Positions 39,446 to 47,724 of a stretch of DNA of 55,444 nt are shown piece by piece. The stretch spans positions 1 to 55,444 of the forward strand of contig CAUJIV010000036.1 of assembly GCA_963205435.1 (NCBI GenBank), written 5' to 3'. Each line of letters opens with the position of its first letter. Within the stretch, counting starts at the first letter, position 1. This DNA is from Pseudomonadota bacterium. Its GTDB lineage: Bacteria; Pseudomonadota; Gammaproteobacteria; Burkholderiales; Rhodocyclaceae. The translations under genes were made by a program, and so were the position numbers. The notes under the pieces were generated by a model that saw only the letters and a program-made list of their open reading frames with translations, was not told the DNA's origin and did not search any database.

Positions 39446-40519
39446 GTGAGCAGCGAGCGGCCGCGGTGCTGGCATCCTGCGCTTGCTGCCAACTGCCTGC
39501 TGCTCGCCCTCCTTTTCCTGTTCTCCGGCTGCGGCAGGACGCCGCCGCTGGTCCAGCGCGAAGCCTATGTCTTCGGCACCCGCGTCGAAGTCTCCGTCTG
39601 GGGCGAGTCGGCGGCAAGGGCGGGCGCGGCCCTGTCGGCGGTGCTGGCCGAGTTCGACCGCCTGCACCGCATGCTGCACGCCTGGCAGCCCTCCGAGCTG
39701 ACGGCGCTGAACCGGGCCATCGCCGGCGGCGAGCGCGACATCCCGGTCTCGGCCGAGCTGGCTGCCATCCTGCGCGACGCGCAGGCGATCGCCGCGCGCT
39801 CGGACGGGCTGTTCGATCCGGCCATCGGCGGCATGGTGGCGCTGTGGGGCTTCCATGCCGACGAATACCGCCCGGCCCTGCCCGACCCGGCGGCGCTGGC
39901 GGCGCTGGTCCGGGCGAAGCCGCGCATGGCCGACCTGACGATCGAGGGCGACCGCGTCAGCAGCCGCAACCGCGCCGTGCAACTCGACCTCGGCGGCTAC
40001 GCCAAGGGCTATGCGCTCGATCGCGCCGCCGCCATCCTGCGCGGCTTGGGCGTGAAGAACGCCCTCATCAACATCGGCGGCAACGTCATGGCGCTCGGCG
40101 ACAAGGGCGGCACGCCCTGGCGTGTCGGCATCCAGCATCCGCGCGCCGCGGCGCCGCTGGCCAGCATCGAGCTGGCCGACGGCGAGGCGATCGGCACCTC
40201 CGGCGACTACCAGCGCTATTTCGAGCTGGACGGGCGGCGCTACTGCCATCTGATCGATCCGCGCAGCGGCCGGCCGGCCGAGGGCACACAGGCCGTGACC
40301 GTGCTGATTCCCCGGCGCGAGGGCGCCGGCGCCCTCTCGGATGCCGCCAGCAAGCCGCTGTTCATCGCCGGCGAAGCCGGCTGGCGCCGGCTGGCCGACG
40401 CACTCGGCGTCGATCAGGCCCTGCGCATCGGCAGCGACGGCGCGGCGCAGGCGACGGCCGCCTTGAAACGGCGGCTCGTCGTGCTGGACAAGGACCTGCG
40501 GCTCTCCGTCGTGCCCTGA
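39446..40519 (+). CDS. apbE: FAD:protein FMN transferase ApbE (lipoprotein)
   Basis: Periplasmic lipoprotein that attaches FMN covalently to threonine in flavoproteins such as NqrB/C and RnfD/G. 357 residues; GTG start at 39446. A lipobox (LFLFSGC) follows the hydrophobic leader. Family blocks: FGTRVEVSVWG, FDPAIGGMVALWGFHAD, VQLDLGGYAKGYALDRAAAIL (the flavin-binding DLGGIAKG type loop), NIGGNVMALG, GTSGDYQRYFELDGRRYCHLIDPRSG, and SDAASKPLFIAG (the magnesium site, usually DALSTA). SDAASKPLF differs from the usual DALSTALFV, so its activity merits a check. Likely a third gene of the gshAB transcript; the Nqr/Rnf targets are not in the window. Confidence 0.93.
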   Translation: MSSERPRCWHPALAANCLLLALLFLFSGCGRTPPLVQREAYVFGTRVEVSVWGESAARAGAALSAVLAEFDRLHRMLHAWQPSELTALNRAIAGGERDIPVSAELAAILRDAQAIAARSDGLFDPAIGGMVALWGFHADEYRPALPDPAALAALVRAKPRMADLTIEGDRVSSRNRAVQLDLGGYAKGYALDRAAAILRGLGVKNALINIGGNVMALGDKGGTPWRVGIQHPRAAAPLASIELADGEAIGTSGDYQRYFELDGRRYCHLIDPRSGRPAEGTQAVTVLIPRREGAGALSDAASKPLFIAGEAGWRRLADALGVDQALRIGSDGAAQATAALKRRLVVLDKDLRLSVVP

Positions 40520-40585
40520 AGCGGGCGCTCCGTCCGGCCGTACGCCGCCATCGGTTACAATCAGGACGGGTTTTTCCTTGCCACC

Positions 40586-40990
40586 ATGATCGGCCTGCTC
40601 CTCATCACCCATGGCGGTCTGGGCGACGCGCTCGTCCAGTGCGCCGGCCACATCCTCGGCCAGCCGCCGCCGCGGCTCGCGCAGCTTGGCGTCGACGCCG
40701 CCGACAAGCCGGCGGAACTGCTGCCGCGCGCGCGCCGGCTGCTGCGCGAGGTCGATGCCGGCGCCGGCGTGCTGCTGCTCGCCGACGTCTGCGCGGCGAC
40801 GCCGGCCAACATCGCCCGCCAGCTGCTCGAGCCGGGCCGCGTCGAAGGCCTCGTCGGCGTGAATCTGCCGATGCTGCTGCGCGCGCTGACCTATCGCGAG
40901 CAGGACCTGGCGACGCTCATGCAGCGGGCTGCCGCCGGCGGCCGCGACGGCATCCTCTCCCTGCGCGAGGCCTGCGATGCCCCGCGCTGA
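40586..40990 (+). CDS. PTS mannose-type EIIA component
   Basis: A 134-residue EIIA-Man domain protein. MIGLLLITHGGLGDALVQC carries the phospho-histidine His9 in the ITHGGLG motif, VLLLADVCAATPANIARQL and VNLPMLLRALTYRE match the family. There are no IIB, IIC or IID genes beside it; with HPr and EI it forms a soluble phosphorelay that in betaproteobacteria has regulatory rather than sugar-import roles. TACAAT at 40556-40561 may be its -10 box. Its end overlaps the HPr gene by 14 bases. Confidence 0.9.
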   Translation: MIGLLLITHGGLGDALVQCAGHILGQPPPRLAQLGVDAADKPAELLPRARRLLREVDAGAGVLLLADVCAATPANIARQLLEPGRVEGLVGVNLPMLLRALTYREQDLATLMQRAAAGGRDGILSLREACDAPR

Positions 40991-41246
40991 GGCACAAATC
41001 GTCAACCAGCTCGGCCTGCACGCGCGCGCCTCGGCCAAGCTGACCCAGGCGGCGACCGCCTTTTCCAGCGACATCTGGCTCGAGCGCAACGGCCGCCGCG
41101 TCAACGCCAAGAGCATCATGGGCGTCATGATGCTGGCCGCCGGCAAGGGCGCCACCCTCGTCATCGACGCCGAGGGCGTCGACGCCGAGGCGGCGCTGCA
41201 GGCGATCCTCAAGCTGATCGCCGACAAGTTCGGGGAAGGCGAGTGA
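40977..41246 (+). CDS. ptsH: Phosphocarrier protein HPr
   Basis: An 89-residue HPr. His15 in NQLGLHARASAKL is the EI-phosphorylated residue. Ser46 in NAKSIMGVMMLAAGKG, the site used by HPr kinase, is also kept. The gene lies between EIIA and EI and overlaps EIIA by 14 bases; no hprK is in the window. Its partners are the flanking EIIA and EI. Confidence 0.95.
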   Translation: MPRAEAQIVNQLGLHARASAKLTQAATAFSSDIWLERNGRRVNAKSIMGVMMLAAGKGATLVIDAEGVDAEAALQAILKLIADKFGEGE

Positions 41247-41298
41247 GCCGCTCGCCGCTCCCCGGCCGCGGCGCATCGCAAGCGGCGCCGGGCGGCTG

Positions 41299-43047
41299 AT
41301 GTCCTTCACCCTGCACGGGCTGGCGGTCTCGCAGGGCATCGCCATCGGCCACGCCCATCTCGTCTCGCACGCCACGCTCGAAGTCGCCCATTACGTCCTG
41401 CCCGAGCGCTTCCTCGACGAGGAAATCGAGCGCCTCGAGCGGGCCCTCGCCGAGGTGCGCCGCGAGCTCGAGGGCCTCAGGGCGGCCGGCGACGCCGGCG
41501 CGCCGGCCGAGCTGCTCGCCTTCATCGACCTGCATCGCATGCTGCTCGACGATCCGATGCTGGCCGAGCCGGTGCGCGCGCTGATCCGCGAGCGGCGCTG
41601 CAACGCCGAGTGGGCGCTGACGCAGCAGCTCGAGCAGATCGTCGAGCAGTTCGAGCAGTTCGAGGACGAATACCTGCGCGAGCGCAAGGCCGACATCGTC
41701 CAGGTGGTCGAGCGCGTGCTGAAGTCGCTGATGGGCCTGCCCGGCCATCCGCCGAAGCACGCCCGCGGCGAGAACCTGATCATCGTCGCCCACGACCTGT
41801 CGCCGGCCGACACTCTCCAGTTCAAGCAGCTGAAGATCGGCGGCTTCGTCACCGACCTCGGCGGCGCCACCTCGCACACCGCCATCGTCGCCAGGAGCCT
41901 CGGCATCCCGGCCGTCGTCGGCCTGCACCACGCGCGCGAGCTGATCCGCGAGGATGACCTTGTCGTCGTCGACGGCGCGCGCGGCGTGCTGATCGTCGAC
42001 CCGGACGCGCGCGTGCTCGAGGAGTACCGCCTGCGCAAGAGCGCGCTCGAGCTCGAGCGCGCCAAGCTGAAGCGCCTGAAGAAGGCGCGCGCCGCCACCC
42101 TCGACGGCGTCGACATCGAGCTCTGCGCCAACATCGAGCTGCCCGGCGACGTGACGCAGGCGAAGGCGGCCGGCGCCGCCGGCATCGGCCTGTTCCGCAC
42201 CGAGTTCCTCTTCCTCGGCCGCGACGGCGTGCCGCACGAGGAGGAGCAGTACGCGGCCTACCGCAGCGTGGCCGAGGCGATGGACGGACGCCCCGTCGTC
42301 ATCCGCACCCTCGACATCGGCGCCGACAAGAACCTGCGCGGCGTCGAGCGCAGCGAAGCCAACCCGGCGCTCGGCCAGCGCGCCATCCGCTACTGCCTGG
42401 CCGAGCCGCAGCTGTTCCTCACCCAGCTGCGCGCCATCCTGCGCGCCTCGCACCATGGCCGCGTCCGCCTGCTGGTGCCGATGCTGGCGCACGCCCACGA
42501 GATCGAGCAGACCCTGGCGCTGGTCGAGCAGGCCAAGGCGCAGCTGCGCGAGCGCGGCCAGCCCTTCGACGAGCTCATCGAGGTCGGCGGCATGATCGAG
42601 ATCCCCGCCGCGGCGCTGGCGCTCGGCGTGTTCCTGAAGAAGCTCGACTTCCTCTCGATCGGCACCAACGACCTGATCCAGTACACCCTCGCCATCGACC
42701 GCGCCGACGAGGCGGTGGCGCACCTCTACGACCCCCTGCATCCGGCCGTGCTGCGCCTGATCGCCCACACCATCCACGCCGGCACGCGCGCCGGCATGGC
42801 GGTGGCGGTGTGCGGCGAGATGGCCGGTGACCCGCAGCTGACGCGGCTGCTGCTGGGCATGGGCCTGCGCCAGTTCTCCATGCACCCGGCGCAGATCCTC
42901 GCCGTCAAGCAGGAGGTGCTGAGAAGCAGCCTGGCCGAGCTGCGGCGCAAGGTCGCCCGCCTGCTCGCCGGCGACGATCCGCTGCGGCTGCGACAGCAGC
43001 TGGCGCGGCTGAACGCGGCGCAGGCCTCGGGCGTTGCGCCAAATTGA
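41299..43047 (+). CDS. ptsI: PTS enzyme I
   Basis: Phosphoenolpyruvate-protein phosphotransferase, 582 residues, the usual EI length. The phospho-histidine His193 lies in GGATSHTAIVARSLGIPAV. The C-terminal PEP-binding domain has GIGLFRTEFLFLGR, IRTLDIGADKNLRG, GGMIEIPAAAL, FLSIGTNDLIQYTLAIDR and VCGEMAGDPQLTRLLLGMGL, the last with the catalytic cysteine type VCGE. It phosphorylates HPr. The stop is at 43047, and the SAM-II-like leader of metX begins 34 bp later. Confidence 0.97.
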   Translation: MSFTLHGLAVSQGIAIGHAHLVSHATLEVAHYVLPERFLDEEIERLERALAEVRRELEGLRAAGDAGAPAELLAFIDLHRMLLDDPMLAEPVRALIRERRCNAEWALTQQLEQIVEQFEQFEDEYLRERKADIVQVVERVLKSLMGLPGHPPKHARGENLIIVAHDLSPADTLQFKQLKIGGFVTDLGGATSHTAIVARSLGIPAVVGLHHARELIREDDLVVVDGARGVLIVDPDARVLEEYRLRKSALELERAKLKRLKKARAATLDGVDIELCANIELPGDVTQAKAAGAAGIGLFRTEFLFLGRDGVPHEEEQYAAYRSVAEAMDGRPVVIRTLDIGADKNLRGVERSEANPALGQRAIRYCLAEPQLFLTQLRAILRASHHGRVRLLVPMLAHAHEIEQTLALVEQAKAQLRERGQPFDELIEVGGMIEIPAAALALGVFLKKLDFLSIGTNDLIQYTLAIDRADEAVAHLYDPLHPAVLRLIAHTIHAGTRAGMAVAVCGEMAGDPQLTRLLLGMGLRQFSMHPAQILAVKQEVLRSSLAELRRKVARLLAGDDPLRLRQQLARLNAAQASGVAPN

Positions 43048-43080
43048 CAAGCCGCGAGCGCCAAGGTAACGTTGTTTGAC

Positions 43081-43136
43081 AGCGCCGATTTGACCATCAG
43101 CTTGCGGGCGCTCTAAAAGTACGGCTAAAACGAGGA
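43081..43136 (+). promoter_or_regulatory. SAM-II-type riboswitch before metX
   Basis: AGCGCC (43081-43086) and GGCGCT (43107-43112) form P1. The loop between reads GATTTGACC then ATCAGCTTGCG, and an A-rich linker with GTAC leads to GGCTAAAACGAGG (43123-43135). This follows SAM-II order and wording closely (GATTTAACC loop, then GCTAAA). The metH leader on the other strand shares GATTTGA, TCAGCTTGCGGG and GCTAAA. A terminator starts 2 bases later. Found by eye; a covariance search was not run. Confidence 0.87.
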
Positions 43137-43137
43137 C

Positions 43138-43177
43138 ACCCGGTCCTGCTTGGCCTTGCGCAGCCGACCGGGTTTTT
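43138..43177 (+). terminator. Intrinsic terminator in the metX leader
   Basis: ACCCGGTC (43138-43145) pairs with GACCGGGT (43166-43173), followed by a T-run to 43177, only 5 bases before the metX ATG. It lies right behind the riboswitch, so it is most likely its expression platform. Full-length metX message must avoid this stem. Confidence 0.85.
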
Positions 43178-43182
43178 ATTGC

Positions 43183-44313
43183 ATGGAAGAAGCGAAAGAC
43201 TCCGTCGGCGCGGTGCTGCCGCAGCACGCGCACTTCACCGCGCCGCTTGCCCTGGCGGGGGGCAGCACGCTGCCGGCCTTCGACCTGGTCTATGAAACCT
43301 ACGGCGAGCTGAACGCCGCGCGTTCCAACGCAGTGCTGGTTTGCCACGCCCTGTCCGGCAACCACCACGTCGCCGGCCACTACGCCGGCCAGCCGCGCAG
43401 CGGCGGCTGGTGGGACAACCTGGTCGGGCCGGGCAAGCCGCTCGACACGCGCAAGTTCTTCGTCGTCGGCGTGAACAACCTCGGCGGCTGCCACGGCTCG
43501 ACCGGGCCGATGACGGTCGATCCGGCGAGCGGCCGGCCGTGGGGCGCCGATTTCCCGGTGGTGGTGGTCGAGGACTGGGTGGCCGCCCAGGCGCGTCTGG
43601 CCGACCGCCTCGGCATCGACGCCTGGGCGGCGGTGATCGGCGGCAGCCTCGGTGGCATGCAGGCGCTGCAATGGGCGCTGGAATTTCCGCAACGCGTGCG
43701 CCACGCCCTGGTGATCGCCTCGGCGCCGAAGCTGACGGCGCAGAACATCGCCTTCAACGAGGTGGCGCGCCAGGCCATCCTCACCGACCCCGACTTCCAC
43801 GGCGGCCACTACTACACCCACGGCGTGGTGCCGGCGCGCGGGCTGCGCCTGGCGCGCATGATCGGCCACATCACCTACCTGTCGGACGACAAGATGGCGG
43901 AGAAATTCGGCCGCCGCCTGCGCCAGGGCGTGCTCCAGTTCGGCTACGGCATCGACTTCGAGATCGAGTCCTACCTGCGCCACCAGGGCGACCGTTTCGC
44001 CGGCCACTTCGACGCCAATACCTACCTCATCGCCACCAAGGCGCTCGACTATTTCGACCCGGCGCGCGACCACGGCGGCAACCTCGTCGCCGCGCTGGCG
44101 CGGGCGCGGGCGAAGTTTCTCGTCGTCTCGTTCACCACCGACTGGCGCTTCGCGCCGGAGCGCTCGCGCGAAATCGTCTACGGCCTGCTGCACAACGGCC
44201 GCGACGTCAGCTACGCCGAGATCGACTGCAGCGGCGGCCACGATTCCTTCCTGCTCGACGACCCGCACTACCACGCCGTGATGCGCGCCTACTTCGAGGG
44301 CATCGCCACATGA
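43183..44313 (+). CDS. metX: Homoserine O-acyltransferase MetX
   Basis: Cytoplasmic alpha/beta-hydrolase that acylates homoserine (acetyl or succinyl) in the first dedicated step of methionine synthesis. 376 residues from the ATG at 43183, just after the leader terminator. Nucleophile Ser in [18 protein letters not shown], Asp in [12 protein letters not shown] and His in [12 protein letters not shown] form the triad. [17 protein letters not shown] and LSGNHHVAG are family blocks. Paired with metW as in beta- and gammaproteobacteria, where the enzyme needs MetW and may use succinyl-CoA. The acyl donor cannot be settled here. Confidence 0.94.
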   Translation: MEEAKDSVGAVLPQHAHFTAPLALAGGSTLPAFDLVYETYGELNAARSNAVLVCHALSGNHHVAGHYAGQPRSGGWWDNLVGPGKPLDTRKFFVVGVNNLGGCHGSTGPMTVDPASGRPWGADFPVVVVEDWVAAQARLADRLGIDAWAAVIGGSLGGMQALQWALEFPQRVRHALVIASAPKLTAQNIAFNEVARQAILTDPDFHGGHYYTHGVVPARGLRLARMIGHITYLSDDKMAEKFGRRLRQGVLQFGYGIDFEIESYLRHQGDRFAGHFDANTYLIATKALDYFDPARDHGGNLVAALARARAKFLVVSFTTDWRFAPERSREIVYGLLHNGRDVSYAEIDCSGGHDSFLLDDPHYHAVMRAYFEGIAT

Positions 44314-44392
44314 CGAGGGGGCCGAAATTCCTCTTGGCGCGGCGGCGGCCGGCGGTGGCAGGCGCCGGCGGCGGCAGCACGGGAGCGGCGCC

Positions 44393-45004
44393 ATGACCAA
44401 CGTCCTCGGCCGCTACGACTTCGAGCTCATCGCCAAGTGGATCCGCCCGGGCGAGAAGGTGCTCGACCTCGGCTGCGGCGACGGCAGCCTGCTGCGCTTC
44501 CTCAGGGAGGACAAGGGCGTGCTCGGCTACGGCGTCGACAACGATCCGGCCAACGTGCTGGCCTGCGTCGGCAACGGCGTGAACGTGATCCAGATCGACC
44601 TCGAGGCCGGCCTGTCCGGCTTCGCCGACGGCTTCTTCGACCATGTCGTCATGTCGCTGTCGCTGCAGACGGTGCGCCACACCGAGCGCCTGCTGGCGGA
44701 GATGCTGCGCGTCGGCCGCCAGGCGGTGGTGAGCTTCCCCAACTTCGGCCATCGCAGCCACCGCGAGGCGATCGCGCGCGGCCGCATGCCGGTGTCGAAG
44801 AGCCTGCCCTACCAGTGGTTCAACTCGCCCAACGTGCGCTTCTTCACCATGGCGGATTTCGAGGCCCTGTGCGCCGAGCGCGGCATCGCCATCCGCGAGC
44901 GCCATGCCTTCGACGAGGGTAGGCCGGTGACGGAGGATCCGAACCTCAACGCCAGCATCGGCGTGTACCGTCTGGGCCGGGCGGCGGCGCCGCCCGCCGG
45001 ATGA
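44393..45004 (+). CDS. metW: Methionine biosynthesis protein MetW
   Basis: A 203-residue class I methyltransferase-fold protein. VLDLGCGDGSLLRFL is the SAM-binding glycine loop, and FDHVVMSLSLQTVRHTERLLAEMLRVGRQAVVSF, NFGHRSHR and LPYQWFNSPNVRFFTMADFEALC match MetW. It acts with MetX in homoserine acylation in proteobacteria; no methyl-transfer substrate is known. ATG at 44393, 79 bases after metX; the stop overlaps the ampG ATG (ATGA). Confidence 0.95.
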   Translation: MTNVLGRYDFELIAKWIRPGEKVLDLGCGDGSLLRFLREDKGVLGYGVDNDPANVLACVGNGVNVIQIDLEAGLSGFADGFFDHVVMSLSLQTVRHTERLLAEMLRVGRQAVVSFPNFGHRSHREAIARGRMPVSKSLPYQWFNSPNVRFFTMADFEALCAERGIAIRERHAFDEGRPVTEDPNLNASIGVYRLGRAAAPPAG

Positions 45005-46275
45005 GGGAGCAAGCCGGGCCGCCGCTCCTCGCCGCGCTGTTCAGCCGGCGCATGCTGATCTGCGTGTTCACCGGCTTCTCCTCCGGCCTGCCGCTGTTCA
45101 TCCTGCTCAACCTGCTGCCGGCCTGGCTGAAGACCGAAGGGCTGAGCCTCGCCGCCATCGGCGCGCTGACCCTGGTGCAGATGCCCTACACCTGGAAATT
45201 CCTCTGGTCGCCGCTGCTCGACCGCTACGCCCTGCCCGTGCTCGGGCGCCGGCGCGGCTGGATGCTGGCCACCCAGCTCGGCCTGCTGGCGGCCGTCGCC
45301 TGCTTCGGCCTGCTCTCGCCGCAGGCCGACCTCGGCCTGGTGGTGCTGTGCTCGACGGCGGTGGCCTTCCTCTCGGCGACCCAGGACATCGCCCTCGACG
45401 CCTATCGCCGCGAGCTGCTGCCCGACGCCGAGCTGGGCCTGGGCAACGCCGTGCATGTGAATGCCTACAAGATCGCCGGCCTCGTGCCCGGCTCGCTGTC
45501 GCTGATCCTCGCCGACCGCCTGCCCTGGCCGCAGGTGTTCGCCATCACCGCGCTCTTCATGCTGCCCGGCGCGGCGATGACCCTGCTGGTGCGCGAGCCG
45601 GCCGCCGGCGCCGCGGCGCCGAAGACGCTGCGGGAGGCGGTGAGCCTGCCCTTTCGCGAATTCATCGGCCGCCAGGGCTGGCGCGAGGCCGCCTGCGTGC
45701 TGGCCTTCATCTTCCTCTACAAGCTGGGCGACTCGATGTGCACCGCCCTGGCGACGCCCTTCTACCTCGAGATGGGCTACTCGATGTCGGACATCGGACT
45801 GGTGGCCAAGCACGCCGGCCTCTGGCCCGGCGTCATCGGCGTGCTGCTGGGCGGCCTGTGGATGGTGCGCCTCGGCATCAACCGCGCCCTGTGGCTGTTC
45901 GGCCTGGCGCAGCTGCTCGCCATCCTCGGCTTCGCCTGGCTGGCCGCGCAGGGCCCGCGCGTGGAGATCGATGCGGCGGCGCGCATCGCGCTCGCCGCCG
46001 TCATCGGCAGCGAGGCCTTCGGCGTCGGCCTCGGCACGGCGGCCTTCGTCGCCTTCATCGCGCGCGCCACCAACCCGGCCTACACGGCGACGCAGTTCGC
46101 GCTGTTCACCAGCCTGATGGCGGTGCCGCGCACCTTCGTCAACGCCAGCACCGGCTGGCTGGTCGGCCTGCTCGGCTGGCTCGATTTCTTCCTGCTGTGC
46201 GCGCTGCTGGCGATTCCCGGCATGCTGCTGCTGCTGCGGGTGGCGCCCTGGAACGCGCCGCCGGCGCGGGACTAG
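45001..46275 (+). CDS. ampG: AmpG-family muropeptide permease
   Basis: A 424-residue MFS-type transporter with about 12 hydrophobic segments. The N-terminus CVFTGFSSGLPLFILLNLLPAWLKTEGLSLAAIGALTL is that of AmpG, and TWKFLWSPLLDRYALP with FLSATQDIALDAYRREL are family-specific. AmpG imports GlcNAc-anhydromuropeptides for cell-wall recycling. The ATGA overlap with metW suggests the two are on one message, so cell-wall recycling would be partly under the metX riboswitch. Confidence 0.9.
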   Translation: MREQAGPPLLAALFSRRMLICVFTGFSSGLPLFILLNLLPAWLKTEGLSLAAIGALTLVQMPYTWKFLWSPLLDRYALPVLGRRRGWMLATQLGLLAAVACFGLLSPQADLGLVVLCSTAVAFLSATQDIALDAYRRELLPDAELGLGNAVHVNAYKIAGLVPGSLSLILADRLPWPQVFAITALFMLPGAAMTLLVREPAAGAAAPKTLREAVSLPFREFIGRQGWREAACVLAFIFLYKLGDSMCTALATPFYLEMGYSMSDIGLVAKHAGLWPGVIGVLLGGLWMVRLGINRALWLFGLAQLLAILGFAWLAAQGPRVEIDAAARIALAAVIGSEAFGVGLGTAAFVAFIARATNPAYTATQFALFTSLMAVPRTFVNASTGWLVGLLGWLDFFLLCALLAIPGMLLLLRVAPWNAPPARD

Positions 46276-46297
46276 CCGCGCGCCCTGCGCAGGCGGA

Positions 46298-46639
46298 CTA
46301 GGCGCGGACGCGCCGGCGCCGGTCGAGCCACCAGGACAGCAGCGGCAGCAGCAGCGCCGAGCCGGGCACGGCCAGCGCGAGGAGATAGGGCGAGATCTGC
46401 GACAGGGCGTGCAGCCGCGTCCTCAGCTCGCGGCGCTCCTCGGCGGTCCAGCGTGCGCCGTTGCGCTGCTTCATCAGCAGCGGCATCAGGCCCCTGGCCT
46501 GGAGCACTTCCTGCAGGATGCGGGCGCGCTCGCGCGACTGGGCGTCCAGCACGCGCTGAACCAGCGTGGCGGATGCCTGCCGCCCTTCGGCGAGCGCGGT
46601 CTTGCCGGGCGGGCGGTTGCCGCGGGGAGACTGCGCCAC
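46298..46639 (-). CDS. Small membrane-anchored protein, unknown family
   Basis: A 113-residue protein with a GTG start at 46639, 6 bases after the YqjK-like stop. The first 70 residues are helical and charged (LVQRVLDAQSRERARILQEVL, WTAEERRELRTRLHAL). Then one hydrophobic hairpin, ISPYLLALAVPGSALLLPLLSWWLD, ends in a basic tail RRRRVRA. The PGSxLLLPLL-type turn slightly recalls LETM1-like membrane proteins, but I would not rest a function on it. Last gene of the DUF883-yqjE-yqjK run; convergent with ampG. Alternative starts lie further upstream inside the YqjK gene. Confidence 0.6.
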   Translation of the reverse strand: MAQSPRGNRPPGKTALAEGRQASATLVQRVLDAQSRERARILQEVLQARGLMPLLMKQRNGARWTAEERRELRTRLHALSQISPYLLALAVPGSALLLPLLSWWLDRRRRVRA

Positions 46640-46644
46640 GGCGC

Positions 46645-46947
46645 TCAGCGGGCGGACAGGAGCGCGTCGATCGCGCTGCGCGCCTTGCGCGCGGAACGCC
46701 AGAGCAGGAAGCCGCGCCGGGTCCAGCGCAGGACACCGCGCGGGCGGGCGACGAGGAGGAGGGCGGCGAGGGCCGCCAGCCATTGCGGATGGGCTTTCAC
46801 CCAGCGCCAGCCGGCACCGGCCTTGTCGGCGATGCCGAGCGCCGGCGCGGCCGATGCCAGCGTCTGCAGGAGCATGACCCGCTGTGCCGCTGCCTCGACC
46901 TGCAGCCGCTGCCGCTTCAGCGCAAGCTCAAGGGCTTTCGGATTCAT
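46645..46947 (-). CDS. YqjK-like protein
   Basis: A 100-residue protein, ATG at 46947. The N-terminal helix NPKALELALKRQRLQVEAAAQRV and the C-terminal hydrophobic and basic part (WLAALAALLLVARPRGVLRWTRRGFLLWRS) match the YqjK family of E. coli. It overlaps the YqjE-like gene by 20 bases, so they are coupled. Function unknown; these small proteins attach ribosomes or stress factors to membranes only in some reports, so I leave it open. Confidence 0.7.
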   Translation of the reverse strand: MNPKALELALKRQRLQVEAAAQRVMLLQTLASAAPALGIADKAGAGWRWVKAHPQWLAALAALLLVARPRGVLRWTRRGFLLWRSARKARSAIDALLSAR

Positions 46948-47323
46948 GCTCGGGGCGCAGCAGCTCGCGGTCCTGGGCCAGCTCGGCGAGGCTGGCGGCG
47001 AACAGGCGCGAGCCCTGGCGGGCGGCGCGCGCGGCGGTGACGAGGGCGACCAGGCCGCCGCAAAGGAACACGGCCGTGAAGACGCCCAGCGCCAGCAGCC
47101 GGTGGCTGTCCCACAGCAGGACGGTGAGGAACAGGGCCAGCAGGACGACGCCGAATCCGAGCAGGAAGAAGGCGGCCGCGGCCCAGCCGAGCAGGCTGCC
47201 GAGGCGCAGCTTCTCCTCCTGCAGCTCGGTGGCGAGGAGCTCCAGCCGTGTCTGCAGGATGCCGATCGCCCCGGCGGCGATGCCGCGCAGGCGCGAGCCG
47301 AGGCTGCCCGGTGCGGGCGCCAT
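46928..47323 (-). CDS. Phage-holin-superfamily YqjE-like membrane protein
   Basis: A 131-residue protein with two hydrophobic helices (LGWAAAAFFLLGFGVVLLALFL and LALGVFTAVFLCGGLVALV), preceded by the helical IAAGAIGILQTRLELLATELQEEK typical of the YqjE/Actinobacterial-holin family. Holin is only a fold name; it is not evidence for a phage. Between the DUF883 and YqjK genes, the same order as E. coli yqjD-yqjE-yqjK. Confidence 0.8.
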   Translation of the reverse strand: MAPAPGSLGSRLRGIAAGAIGILQTRLELLATELQEEKLRLGSLLGWAAAAFFLLGFGVVLLALFLTVLLWDSHRLLALGVFTAVFLCGGLVALVTAARAARQGSRLFAASLAELAQDRELLRPEHESESP

Positions 47324-47337
47324 GCCTGCCGGGCCGC

Positions 47338-47649
47338 TCAGCGGCGGCCGATCAGCAGGCCGACCAGCAGGCCGATGCCGGCGGCGATGCCGACCGAGCG
47401 CCAGGGATTGTCCTGGACATAGTCATCGGTCACCCGGGCGACCTGTTTCGAGCGCTCGACGACGGCGGCCTGGGCCTCGGCCAGGCTGTGGCGCGCGCTG
47501 CTCAAGTGATCCTGCAGCTTCGCCCGCAGGTCGGCCATCTTCTCGCCCGCCTGGCCGGCGGTGGCGCGCAGGATCTCCTCGGCATCGGCGACGACCACCC
47601 TCAGGTCGGCAAGGAGCTTCTGCTTGTTGACTTCATTCAGTTCAGACAT
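47338..47649 (-). CDS. DUF883 (ElaB/YqjD-like) membrane-tail protein
   Basis: A 103-residue protein: a long amphipathic helix (LLADLRVVVADAEEILRATAG, then AKLQDHLSSARHSLAEAQAAV) and a C-terminal membrane tail starting YVQDNPWRSVGIAAGIGLLVGLLIGRR. The DNPWRSVGIAAG block is the DUF883 signature. E. coli relatives YqjD and ElaB bind ribosomes at the membrane in stationary phase. First gene of this minus-strand operon (DUF883, YqjE, YqjK and the small protein). Confidence 0.88.
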   Translation of the reverse strand: MSELNEVNKQKLLADLRVVVADAEEILRATAGQAGEKMADLRAKLQDHLSSARHSLAEAQAAVVERSKQVARVTDDYVQDNPWRSVGIAAGIGLLVGLLIGRR

Positions 47650-47724
47650 GTTCGCTACTCCGCGTTAGTGATTGATTTTCATGGCCAAGGCTACCGATTT
47701 TCGGCCCTCATGGCAAATGCCATT

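Noticed and set aside
41209-44400. Minus-strand open frame of about 1060 codons opposite ptsI and metX
   Set aside because: It would run through the metX riboswitch, terminator and two known enzymes; composition is typical of a GC-bias shadow.
46928-47323. Prophage holin
   Set aside because: Holin-superfamily is only a fold label; the neighbours match the chromosomal yqjD-yqjE-yqjK set, and no phage gene is near.
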